DNA of 64,000 bases from positions 22,281,792-22,345,791 of the forward strand of contig NC_072892.1 in assembly GCF_027943255.1 (NCBI RefSeq). The letters run 5' to 3'. The stretch comes from Anastrepha obliqua. Taxonomy: Eukaryota; Arthropoda; Insecta; Diptera; Tephritidae. Of the stretch, positions 53,275-63,187 are shown one piece after another. Under the pieces are notes generated by a model, which was not told where the DNA came from, searched no databases, and saw nothing but the letters and a program-made list of their open reading frames with translations. The stretch's first letter is position 1, and every line of letters starts with the position of its first letter. Both the position numbers and the translations under genes were made by a program.

Positions 53275-53712
53275 AACTGTGCCTCATATGGTAAGAACTA
53301 CAAAGGCAGATCTGCGATGACTTTGCCACCGAAGGAAACCAGCAAAATCCTTAGAATTGCATCAAATTTCACCCTTCGAACAGCAAAAATTAAAGAAATA
53401 GCAAACATTGCAGCCTGCAAATCCATTATTCAAAGGGCTATTCTGAGAGCGCCACATCTGAAGCATTAAAAATTACAAAAAAAAATCATCTTTGAATAAA
53501 TTTCGCTAAGAACGGCGCCTCGTTTTTGCAAGGGACAACATGGTTTGAAGTTCTGGTACAAATAACGATTCCAATGAATGGAAAAAAGTATTATTTAGTG
53601 ACGAAAAGAAGTTCAATCTGGATGACATTCCATGATTTAAGAAACGAGGAAGGGTACTTGAGTCGACATCGCAGCCGCGAAGGTGGTGTTATGCATGATG
53701 AAAAGATTTTTA
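53275..53712 (+). pseudogene. Second Tc1-like transposase fragment, different family
   Basis: MVRTTKADL at the start, RLVFARDNMV, then in another frame NEWKKVLFSDEKKFNLDD and in a third YLSRHRSREGGVMHDEKIF. It breaks at the beginning of repeat family D text, as if interrupted there. Confidence 0.55.
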
Positions 53713-53739
53713 GAGGTGTGCTGTGTAGCAAACCGTTAT

Positions 53740-54005
53740 TCGGCTCTGAGCGAATTTGATGGGGTTGATGTCACTTGAGCCACGAAGCGGTTTGTTACGA
53801 AAGAACTGAGATTGTGTTAGTGTTATACGAATCAACCAATGCCAACACTTCGTTGCCCTCTGAACAACGGCTGATTGAACGAATGTGTGAATGCATGTGA
53901 AATGATTGTGCCGAATTTGGCTGCAGAATCCCTCAAGTGGCGTGCAGCCAAAGTTCCCCTCACAATTTTTTTTCACCATAGCTAAATAGCAAACCTGACA
54001 ATCTA
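53740..54005 (+). repeat. Dispersed repeat family D, copy 3
   Basis: TTCGGCTCTGAGCGAATTTG, GAACTGAGATTGTGTTAGTG, GCTGATTGAACGAATGTGTG, GCAGAATCCCTCAAGTGG and GCTAAATAGCAAACCTGAC in the same order as copy 2. Confidence 0.55.
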
Positions 54006-54009
54006 CATC

Positions 54010-54760
54010 TTTCAATGTTATGATATATGATATGTTACGGTACTATGACCCGTTCGAATTGAAAATTGTAGACTACAAAATGATGGGAAACAGCCTCTAT
54101 TCAAGTGAACCAATAAATCAAGCACTGTATCACTGCTGCTGAATTTTTACTACTGCGAAATACAGTTAGATGAAATATTTTAATGCTCATTTGAAATCGA
54201 CGGAGAGTACATAGAGAGAGAGAGTTGGCAAGTTTAAATAGCTAGGCCTATGTATCGGTAATAATACTGGCATATTGGTAGCAATTGCGAATCACAAACT
54301 GGAAAGACGTAGTTGAGGATTAATCGAAGTGGAGAACTGTAGTTGCAGAAGCAATTGTCTGCACAAGACTGTCTTGCTATGATGATGATCATCATGATTC
54401 ACCTTCGCCTATCTATACCAAATATTTCGTAAATGGCTCTTCAAAAAACTATTTAGTCTTAATTAAGAGAATGGATGATCAGCCTGGTACATGGGCTCCC
54501 ATCTGAGTAATTCTTTTTTCTGCCTCCAGATTTCAGGTTTCTGGCAATTGACTCTGACACTATCACGGTATCAGCAGTATCCCTTGCAACGGCACTCTCT
54601 CTGCGCATGATACAACAAAGAGGGCAGGATAGTTCGATACATTGCTATATTTTTTGTTAAAAAAAAACGCTCCGAGAGGCGTAAACATTTGTTTGGTGCA
54701 TTTTTTGGTAGAGCGGAGATTTTATATTTAATGATAATTAAGTACTATTTATTTTGTTAA
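54010..54760. other. Non-coding stretch
   Basis: No coding or repeat structure recognised beyond a short (GA)n run near 54213-54223. Confidence 0.4.
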
Positions 54761-54765
54761 TACTA

Positions 54766-56042
54766 TTGGGTTGTTCGGAAAGTAATTTCGTTTTTTCCCG
54801 ACAGAGGATTTTATTGTATTTTTTCACAGCTAACTTCTCACTTAAGTCCCATTGCCATTTTATGTTTTGACAGCTGATATAGCAAAGCTTGTGTGTGAAT
54901 AAGTTCAATTGACTCTACGCAGTAATTTTTGGTTGGTGCCCTTTTAATAATATGGAGAGCAATAAGCAGCATTTTCGTCATATTTTACTTCTTTACTATA
55001 GAAAAGGTAAAAATGCTGTTCAAGCCAGAAATAAATTAATCGATGTGTATGGAGAAGATGTGTTGACAATACGCCAGTGCCAGAACTGGTTTGCAAAATT
55101 TTGATCCGGCAATTTTGATGTCGAAGATGCACCACGTTCTGGAAATCCGGTTAACGCTGCTAAAGACGCGATAAAGGCATTAGTTGATGCAAACCGGCGA
55201 ATAACAACACGTTAGATCGGTGAGAGGTTAAATTTACCGAATTCAGCTGTTTATGACCACCTGAAAGGCCTGGGTTTAACATCGAAGCTCGGTATATGGG
55301 TTACCCATGTCCTGACGGAGAAAAATTTGTGTCATCGCGTTGACGTCTGTGCTTCACTCCTCAAACGTCACAAAAATTATCCATTTTTGAAGCGCATCAT
55401 TACTGGGGACGAAAAATGGGTTGTATATAACAATGTCAAACGCAAGAGATCATGGAGCAGAAAGATGAACCGGCTCAAAGCGTTTCAAAAGCCTATATCC
55501 ATCAAAAAAAGGTGATGCTGTCTGTTTGGTGGGGTTTTAAAGGAGTCACTTTTTTGAACTTTTACCGGATAACACAACAATTAATTCGGAAATCTACTGT
55601 CATCAGCTAGACAAACTGAACGGTGCACATCAACAGAAAAGGTCAGAATTAATAAACAGAAAAGGTGTAGTGTTCCACCAAGATAATGCGAGACCTCATA
55701 CAACTTTGGTCACTCGCCAAAAATTTACAGCTTTGATGGGATGTACTGCCACACCCACCATATTATCCAGACCTGGCCCCTACGAATATTTATTTTTTCT
55801 AGTCACTGCAAAATTTTTTGGACCTTTACCTCAAATGAACACGTCAAAAATCACCTGGATCAGTTTTTTGCCAGCAAAGACCAAATATTTCATTAGCGTC
55901 GAATCATGCTACTACCAGAAAGATGGCAAAAGGTGTTGGATCAGAATGGCCAAAATATAATTTAATTAAATATTTATTCATTATACGAAGATCGTCTTTC
56001 ATTTTCAAAACAAAAAACGAAATTACTTTCCGAACAACCCAA
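54766..56042 (+). mobile_element. Full-length mariner (DD34D type), decayed
   Basis: TIRs TTGGGTTGTTCGGAAAGTAA / mirror TTACTTTCCGAACAACCCAA, flanked by TA (54764-54765, 56043-56044), 1277 bp. The short derivative at 27796-28307 belongs to the same family. Confidence 0.85.
54952..55955 (+). pseudogene. Mariner transposase with stops and frameshifts
   Basis: Starts MESNKQHFRHILLFYYRKGK (54952) with an HTH (AVQARNKLIDVYGEDVLTIR, CQNWFAKF), a stop, then NRRITTR, a stop, LNLPNSAVYDHLKGLGLTSK, VTHVLTEKNL, and the first catalytic motif ITGDEKWVVYNN. After a frameshift the second is FHQDNARPHT (55671-55700). The third-Asp region is decayed (PGPYEYLFFL where SPDLAPSDYHLF-type text is usual). At least four stops; not functional. 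Confidence 0.8.
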
Positions 56043-56203
56043 TATTTATTTAAATTGACGCTTACTTAGGGCCAGGAACTTAACCATCAAATTCCTTAAC
56101 AATACTAGGTATTCATTCCGAGTACAATAACCGCTTTTTCGCCCCATCAGAGCCCAGCCAATAAAGAAAAACACATTTCACAAAAATTACAGATAATTAT
56201 ATT

Positions 56204-56209
56204 TTTATT
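56204..56209 (-). promoter_or_regulatory. Candidate polyadenylation signal of the KDM3-type gene
   Basis: Reverse-complement AATAAA about 120 bp after the stop codon on the minus strand. Confidence 0.45.
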
Positions 56210-56329
56210 ACGAAGTTACATAAACTTACCAAACTACGATATTATAATGCACTTTCATAAATTTTGAGATGGTAAATATGTGGAATAAAAAATGTTATTG
56301 AAAAAAATGGGTGCCGTGATAAAATTACT

Positions 56330-59300
56330 TTACTTGTCATTAATTACACCTCCGCCGGTAAGTTTAGCTGCAAGTTCTGTTGCTTCAATGAGACTCATTT
56401 GCGCCTTTGCATTCTGTTCCTCTACTTTAGCTAACTCTTCGTCCAGCCGCTGGTCCAGCTCGCTCACCAGTATATGGCAACAATCTTTGATGGCATGATA
56501 AATTATGTTCTTAATCTGCAATTTGTCTTCGTGATTTGTGTGGGAGTGCGACAAATGCCGAAACTCATGCGTCAAATGATAGCAATGGGTTATATTCTCC
56601 GGTGAGACGAAGTCCTCTGCCACTTTGATGCAGTTATGTAGATTTTGTACTTGATGTGGCGCACCTGCGGGAATGAAAACTGCATCACCAAGACACTGTA
56701 CAATGGGATAACCCTCGACACCGTATTCCTTGAAGAGCCGTGCACGCAATTTATCATCCAAATACCAATTCTGATCGTGTATGGGATCGTGATCGGGTTC
56801 CAAACGAAAGCCCTTTTCGATAGTTACACGATTAAGCAAGTCGCGGATTTTATCAGCGTCACGTGCAGGAAAGATGTGCCACAAGGCGCCTGGGAGAACG
56901 TCAGGCGATTGACAGCGTGCGCGTGTCAGATAATCGCAACCACCCAAGGCGATTGCTCTTTGTGTGGCCACTAATTGTGGTTTGCTGTCTGCATCTTGTG
57001 GTACGCCCACATAAACCATAATATTGACAGCATCCGAGATGTCCAAGTGTAGATTTGTGGTGCCCTTGTCAGGATGTAGTGCAGAGCCATAGGCGTTGTA
57101 CATTTTTGGACCCAAGTCAGGTGGCACAAACATCTTCGGCAAACAGCTGGCAATATTTAGATTACCTGTACGCAACGTGTACTCTGGCATGGGCAAACCG
57201 GCCATAAGATCAGCAAAACGCGTTGGTAAGATTTCAGCAAAATCATCGCCTGGCGGCCAATCCTTTAACTTCAACAACATCGGTTTGCCATATGCGTCAA
57301 GCAGTCGCTTCTTAATGCATTGAAATCCCTCCCAAAAATAGCGCATCGGTTGATTTGGCACTAAATTACCATTCAAGCAGTTTATCAAGTCGTTCGGCTT
57401 GTCACCAAAATCATTGCAGAAAGCTTCTGGGCGCCACAAATCGAGGTTCAGCGAACGAGCCACCTCCGAGATCACTACTGGTTGTCCGCATTTCCATACC
57501 TCCTGAAAGAGTATGCGATTGTCAGGATGCATTGCGTTAGTGAGTCGTAACAACTTGCCATCACATAGCCATTCGTGTGGTACACCGGGAGCCAACAAGG
57601 TCGAATATGTTAGTGTCATTGCGCGCGGCGGTAAAAAGCGACGCAGACCGGCCAAACCTTTGCGTAAAAAGTTAATGTGTTTGAAATTGTCAAAAGCTGT
57701 TGTGATTGGATCCTTTCCCAGTGTCTCCTTGGTCCATACGCGCCCGGGCACATAATCAATACCCCTGGCGCGCGCGAATTCCAACTTCTTGGCGTGCAGC
57801 TCCTCCATGCGTGCCTGTTTGCGCAAAGTCTCTTCAGTAGCCAGTGATGAAGCGCTCGTTTGCTGTTTTAATTGTGACTCCTTGATCATGTCTTGTATTA
57901 AAGTTCCTAATTCCGTGTCCGGCGGTAGATCCTGTTTACTTAACAAGCAGCCGCACATCTGCGGCACTTGCCACATAGCGCGTATATCGTGCAACAGTCG
58001 ACCCAACACATTCAGTGCGTCGCCAGCAATAATCTGCGTCAGCATGAGCTCACGCAGCTCGTGTTTTTGATGGGAGGGTGTGGTGGCGGTACACAGCATC
58101 CAGTGAAACTCGTCGTGGCCACGTTGCGTTTTATCGCCCGTACGCCTCTTGCGACAGCTACGCTGTTCTTTGCGATCTTTGAAACAATCGAGGCACACAC
58201 CAAATCCACACTTATCGCATGTCCAGTGAAAATTAAAAAGTGTTGTGTCGCAGACATCACAAATTTCTCGCAAACCCTGCACCACCTTTTTCCAAGCGAT
58301 AACTGTATTGGGATTTTCATGTAAACGCAAAGCTTCGGCTTCCTGCTGCCATAAGTAACAGAACTGATCGCCTGCATGCAACAGAATATAGCGGGCTACT
58401 TGAATGTCCATCCAACCTGCAGTAGGTTCACTCAGCTTGTCCGGTTGCCAAATCCGCAAGTCATCAGGCGTGGGATCCTTATAGGGGTTGGGGAAACCGG
58501 CCACAAGCAATTCACCCGCCTCATTATACTGTAAACGGCGAAATTCATAAAAACGACAGTAGACATCTGAAACTCCCTGGGTATTGCGCCGTCGGCACTC
58601 GCGGCACCTGGGTATGGGTTGGCTTCTTGCAGCAATGCCATTGGAGTCTACCTCGCTGCTGTTAGCGCTGACTGAGTTTCGCTGCAACTTGAAGCAAGGT
58701 AAATGTTGCAAAAATGTCGCACGTGAAGCTCGCAATTCACGATCGCGTTCTTCCTCTTCGGCAGTGAGTTCTTCTGGCGGCAAATTATGATCAGGCTCGC
58801 CTGTGATGGAATGATTACTGCTCTCATCGGGCGGTATTGAAGTAGATGGTGCAGTTGTTGAAGTGGTGGTAACTGCTGCCGATGTTGCTGCTACTTCTAT
58901 TGATGGGGTTGGCATTGCGTCAGTTCTAACGCCAGGAGATATGTCAGTAGCGGTGACATTCTTATTTTCGTCGCCAGTGTTTGAATTGGTAGATTCTTTA
59001 TGGTTATCAGATTCAGTGGATGGTACAGATTTAAGGCTAGCTGGTGCAGACGGCACTGGTACTGCGCAGGCTGCCGCTCCTATATTCACTTCCGTTTCCG
59101 CATCAGTGTTTGCCTTCAGTATTTCGACGGCGTTATTTGAATTCTGCAATTCTTCTTCACGGACCACATTCTCAGATGCTGTTGCAATCTCCGTAGCAGT
59201 GATGGTACTCATTTCGACGTCGGTGGTTAAATTCGTCGGATCTTCACTATTAATATTCTCGATGGATGGTAAAGATTCAGCGTACGCTGGCGTCGACGCC

Positions 59301-60427
59301 GTAGTTACCACGGTTACTGTCTCTTCTGCACTCCCTTCGTCAACTTTTTTTTTTGTTTCATATTTCTTTTCATTTTCTTCTTCCCTTTTCTCTTCCACAA
59401 CTACTTTCTTCTTTTCAATTATTTCCTCGTTTTCATTAGTCGAAACATCGCATATTTTCTTCTTTTCAATAATTTCCTCGTTTTCATTAGTCGAAACATC
59501 GCATACTTTCTTCTTTTCAATAATTTCCTCGTTCTCATTAGTCGTAACATCGCATACTTTCTTCTTTTCAATAATTTCCTCGCTTTCATTAGTCGAAACA
59601 TCGCATACTTTCTTCTTTTCAATAATTTCCTCGTTCTCATTAGTCGTAACATCGCATTTGTGCTCTATATTTCTTTGCAATTGCTTATTTATAGTCTCGA
59701 TTCTGAGCAGCTTATCTTCCTGACATTTCAATCGATTTAATTCGATAATCGTTTGCTCCTTAAGCTTGCGTATACGCTCTAACTCTGCTAGTGCTTCTTT
59801 ATCGTCGACCACCTTATTGGCGATATGAATTTCAATAATCGACTTTCGTTCGGTGGGAATTTCCAACTTTGGCTTCTTAGCAGCGATCGGGCAGTCGTCT
59901 GTATTCAGCTTAACATCTTCGGAACTTTTGTTCTCACAAATTGTAGTTTCTATTTTAATTTGCTCAGTGCATGTTTCATTAACCTCCTGCTTCTCCACCT
60001 TTTTCTCCTTCTCCTCGTTCTCACACTCTGTTGAGCTAATTTTTACTTCCTTAACCTCCAGCATATCTGTCGATTCCATTGCTTTCACATCGCCAGGCAT
60101 GTCAATAAATATGCTCGGACACGAATTTTTTAAGTCCAGTTCTACATCAGCTGGGTTTTTACTTTCTTCTACAGCATCCACATTTTCTGACATTTTAGAT
60201 GGTTCTTCTTGTATTGCTGAATCAGTGTCAGGACTTTCTTTGGCTGCTAGTGCTTTCGCATCGTCTTCCTCTTTATTTTCTTCGATGTTATCATTACTTT
60301 TCGACAATGCATCTTTTAATTCCTGTTCGATCTCGTCTTTCATATCAGGCATTTCACGCAGCAGCTCCTCAGCCAAACTGCGGCAAGTAACCTCTGCTTC
60401 CACATCTTTGTCATTTTCTTCAGACAT
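56330..60427 (-). CDS. Kdm3: KDM3/JHDM2-type JmjC histone H3K9 demethylase
   Basis: A single 1365-codon frame. KDM3 enzymes remove H3K9me1/2 using Fe(II) and 2-oxoglutarate in the nucleus. The first 560 residues are acidic/Lys-rich and Ser/Thr-rich low complexity, including five tandem 17-residue repeats (about 259-343). Two Cys-rich regions follow: CRECRRRNTQG (about 607) and the KDM3-type zinc finger ICDVCDTTLFNFHWTCDKCG...CLDCF (about 720-745). The JmjC domain fills the C-terminus: NLHLDISDAVN gives Fe ligands His1127 and Asp1129, and FIPAGAPHQVQN gives His1258, all intact. The end is coiled (LDEELAKVEEQNAKAQMSLI). The ATG at 60427 (MSEENDKDVEAEV) is the first in frame. It lies head-to-tail with FCHo on the same strand; I recall adjacent CG numbers for the two in Drosophila, so linkage may be conserved. 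Confidence 0.92.
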   Translation of the reverse strand: MSEENDKDVEAEVTCRSLAEELLREMPDMKDEIEQELKDALSKSNDNIEENKEEDDAKALAAKESPDTDSAIQEEPSKMSENVDAVEESKNPADVELDLKNSCPSIFIDMPGDVKAMESTDMLEVKEVKISSTECENEEKEKKVEKQEVNETCTEQIKIETTICENKSSEDVKLNTDDCPIAAKKPKLEIPTERKSIIEIHIANKVVDDKEALAELERIRKLKEQTIIELNRLKCQEDKLLRIETINKQLQRNIEHKCDVTTNENEEIIEKKKVCDVSTNESEEIIEKKKVCDVTTNENEEIIEKKKVCDVSTNENEEIIEKKKICDVSTNENEEIIEKKKVVVEEKREEENEKKYETKKKVDEGSAEETVTVVTTASTPAYAESLPSIENINSEDPTNLTTDVEMSTITATEIATASENVVREEELQNSNNAVEILKANTDAETEVNIGAAACAVPVPSAPASLKSVPSTESDNHKESTNSNTGDENKNVTATDISPGVRTDAMPTPSIEVAATSAAVTTTSTTAPSTSIPPDESSNHSITGEPDHNLPPEELTAEEEERDRELRASRATFLQHLPCFKLQRNSVSANSSEVDSNGIAARSQPIPRCRECRRRNTQGVSDVYCRFYEFRRLQYNEAGELLVAGFPNPYKDPTPDDLRIWQPDKLSEPTAGWMDIQVARYILLHAGDQFCYLWQQEAEALRLHENPNTVIAWKKVVQGLREICDVCDTTLFNFHWTCDKCGFGVCLDCFKDRKEQRSCRKRRTGDKTQRGHDEFHWMLCTATTPSHQKHELRELMLTQIIAGDALNVLGRLLHDIRAMWQVPQMCGCLLSKQDLPPDTELGTLIQDMIKESQLKQQTSASSLATEETLRKQARMEELHAKKLEFARARGIDYVPGRVWTKETLGKDPITTAFDNFKHINFLRKGLAGLRRFLPPRAMTLTYSTLLAPGVPHEWLCDGKLLRLTNAMHPDNRILFQEVWKCGQPVVISEVARSLNLDLWRPEAFCNDFGDKPNDLINCLNGNLVPNQPMRYFWEGFQCIKKRLLDAYGKPMLLKLKDWPPGDDFAEILPTRFADLMAGLPMPEYTLRTGNLNIASCLPKMFVPPDLGPKMYNAYGSALHPDKGTTNLHLDISDAVNIMVYVGVPQDADSKPQLVATQRAIALGGCDYLTRARCQSPDVLPGALWHIFPARDADKIRDLLNRVTIEKGFRLEPDHDPIHDQNWYLDDKLRARLFKEYGVEGYPIVQCLGDAVFIPAGAPHQVQNLHNCIKVAEDFVSPENITHCYHLTHEFRHLSHSHTNHEDKLQIKNIIYHAIKDCCHILVSELDQRLDEELAKVEEQNAKAQMSLIEATELAAKLTGGGVINDK
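59402..59656 (-). repeat. Five tandem 51-bp (17-codon) repeats in KDM3
   Basis: Each unit encodes CDV(S/T)TNE(N/S)EEIIEKKK(V/I). The DNA copies are almost identical, differing at a few bases (TCA/TCG and AGT/ACA-type changes), pointing to recent expansion. Period is exactly three-fold, so the reading frame is preserved. Confidence 0.9.
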
Positions 60428-61380
60428 TTTTTTCTACGTACATGGTTTGTGGTTCGGCCAGTGAGGAAGCGAAAAAAGATAAAGAAAAATGAAGAGAAAA
60501 TAGCCATGTTAATCTCCACTGCTCAAACGTGCACATATCGCTATGTATCAAATGCGGTCGTATGCGGGTAATGCTTGGGCGGAAGTGAGTACTCAGTAAT
60601 CGGTGCCATCTTTGTAAATTGTTTTTAACGCAGTTTTCACAACTATATTTCTTTCTTATTCTTATGCTAAAGTGTAAATTAATATTTTTTGTAACATAAA
60701 TATTGTGCCAATTTGAAATACGAAACGCATGAAAGGTAATGTGGCTGGCAGTTAAACCGTATCTTTAAATATTACCTACTAACTGTAATTTATTGCGAAA
60801 TCTTGCAAGTCAGTTTTTCGTATATAGGAATCTTATCTTTGACAACGAAACGGCAAGAAATGTTGAAAAATGTATATTGGATGTAAAGGATGGACTCTCT
60901 CATACCAGACGGTAAAAAATCTACTGCGGATTCTTATCGGCTTTGACCAAGATGGTTTTTGCGAATATAGAAGGGCACAACAAAAGAATCTACATAGTCA
61001 TAAAGCAAAATATATGTTTATACATAAAAAGTGATTGCTAAAAGTATTAAACGATTTTAAGTTTCAATTTCTGGACATAAACGGGCTTTGCCCACTCACT
61101 ACCACCACATTACCTGCACTTACCGTATTTACTTTAAAATTATTCTAAAATCAACAGGTGTCTAAATCTATGAAAACCATAACGCAAATAAATGAAAATA
61201 AACGTAAAAAATGTATGCGAAAAGAAATGCATCGCTGCAACTTCGATCGAAGCGATCAACTTTTGAACGAGACTTGGCACCGACGTATAAGGCCAAAGAT
61301 AAAAAAATTGATTCGGGGAAAATATTTGCCAAATTTCAATCAGCTAAATTGTAGCGTTAGAGATATTTTTGATACTAATG
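60428..61380. other. Upstream region of the KDM3-type gene, non-coding
   Basis: Should contain the 5' UTR and promoter on the minus strand. No TATA or initiator could be fixed. An 88-codon basic frame (61158-61424 +) has no recognised domain. Confidence 0.35.
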
Positions 61381-61384
61381 CGAT

Positions 61385-61475
61385 TTTATGCCGTCTCAGA
61401 CCGACAGATAATTTTTATAAGTAAAATTTTCAAGGCAGAAATACACTCTAGAGGGATAACCATTATTGTTAGGTA
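61385..61475 (-). mobile_element. SINE fragment (minus)
   Basis: GCAGAAATACACTCTAGAGG and GCCGTCTCAGACCGACAGAT are diverged matches to the SINE body in reverse orientation; cut off by the mariner at 61476. Confidence 0.45.
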
Positions 61476-62601
61476 TGGGAATAAGTTTCCGCCCTCGTAA
61501 AAGAAGTGGCGCTGTTGATACTATTTTTGTGTTCGCTCTAATAATATACTGGTGATTTGAAGGTGTATATGTGAAGTCTCGATCGTAGTAATTGACATTC
61601 GTTTGAGGTGTAAATATCCTTTTTTATCTGACATCACAAATGTCTACGTTCGTCCCGAAAAAAAACCGCATTTGCGGGAAGTCATGCTTCACTATTAACT
61701 TTTAAGGAAAAGAGCAGCTGAAACGTGTCGTATATTGATCAATATTTACGGTAATCACGCTTGGTATTACGGTAATCAACTTGTAAAGAGTAGTTTTGAC
61801 GCTTCCAAAGTGGCAATTTGGAATGGTCCAGAAAGCAAGTAACTGGGTGCTACATCAATTGAAGGAGAGGGATACTGAGAGACGTTTGGTGGCGTGGGAG
61901 ATGCTTCTTGAACGAGAGAAAAGAAAAGGTTTTCTGCATCGCACAGTCACTGGCGATGAAAAATGGATATCTTATGATAACCCTATGCGTCGAAAATGTT
62001 GGGAGCCTACCAGGTGAACCAGGTCCATCGACAGTGAAAAAAAAATATTCATGCTTCAAAGGTTATGTTGTGCATCTGGTGGGATCAGAAGGGTGTCATC
62101 TATTATGAAATCCTTAAATCATCTTAAACCATCACTGGCGATCGTTACCGACTGCAGCTAATAAGTTTGAATCGAGCTCTTTAAGAAAAGCGGCCGGAAT
62201 GAGACGGTAGACATGACAAACTGATTTTGCCGCATACAGCGTCAGGCCACACGTTGCTAAATCGGTCCAGACATATTTAGAGGGTCTGAATTAGGAAATC
62301 TCGCCGCACCCGCCGTATTCCCCAGACATTGCACCTTCGCATTACCATCTGTTCCGATCAATGCAGTCAGCCCTTATTGGAGAGTGGTTCACTTCTTACG
62401 AAAGAAAGCATCGCAAAATGGCTCAATGAATGGATCAAATCAAAAGAACTCGAATTTTTCGTCAGAGGAATCCGTATGCTGCATGAAAGATGGAGTAAAG
62501 TTGTAGCTTCCAATGGCACATACTTCACATAATATCATATATTGTTTCATTGTTTAAGTAATTCGTAACTTTGGCTAAGAAAGGACGGAAACTTATTCTC
62601 A
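61476..62601 (+). mobile_element. Decayed mariner (DD34D-like)
   Basis: TIRs TGGGAATAAGTTTCCGCCCT and mirror GGACGGAAACTTATTCTCA, flanked by TA (61474-61475, 62602-62603), 1126 bp. Coding remnants run forward: ERDTERRLVAWEMLLEREKR, first motif TVTGDEKWISYDNPMRRKCW, a decayed second motif, a shifted PHPPYSPDIAPSHYHLFRSM (third Asp replaced by His in my reading), and EFFVRGIRMLHERWSKVVAS at the end. Confidence 0.75.
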
Positions 62602-62604
62602 TAA

Positions 62605-63180
62605 GCAATAAAAAAACACTTTTCAATTATATTGACGTTTTAAACCCAGAACAAACTGTTAGCCGTAACGATATTTATAGACGGATTAGAAAACGAAAAA
62701 AAAAAAATATTTCGATTGGGGTCAGTGTCGCATATTTTTTACCGCACCTACCGCACCCATATCTTGTACAAATAGTAAAAGTTTGTGTCTATACATAAGA
62801 AGACACAATCAACATAGCGGCAGTTACTGAATATAAAGATAAAAACTCATTCTTTCTTTTGGCTACAGATAGGGCTTATTTGGATTCTGCTTTATTACGT
62901 AAACGATAATTTTATACAAACAAATGAGCATCATAAAACAAGAAGAAGTAGACAGAAAGGTTTAGGAAAAGCATTCGCCTGAAATAGCATGAGATTGTGG
63001 TGTAAGTTGCGAACTACACTGAAACCTCGCTACGTGAAACTTTTTTAACACAAAAAACTAAAGATTTTAGCGATATTAGTGTATCGCTAAGTGTGCTAAA
63101 TTATTTAGAAACAAAAAACAACAGTGAGTGTGTTCGAACTAGAATAATTGCGACAGTGATACTTTTTTTGAGGCATCATA
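62605..63180. other. Non-coding stretch
   Basis: No recognisable feature; an adenine run lies near 62697-62706. Confidence 0.4.
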
Positions 63181-63187
63181 TGTACCG

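Noticed and set aside
59402..59656. A CRISPR-like or satellite array
   Set aside because: Five direct 51-bp units without spacers, in frame within KDM3; a coding repeat in a eukaryotic gene.
58863..59723. A 286-codon frame on the + strand, Ser/Phe/Val-rich
   Set aside because: Lies entirely opposite the KDM3 coding sequence and mirrors its low-complexity and repeat region; no independent motif.
59853..60464. A 203-codon + strand frame, Ser-rich
   Set aside because: Antisense shadow of the acidic N-terminus of KDM3.
61158..61424. An 88-codon basic frame upstream of KDM3
   Set aside because: No domain, and its 3' end overlaps a SINE fragment; likely chance.
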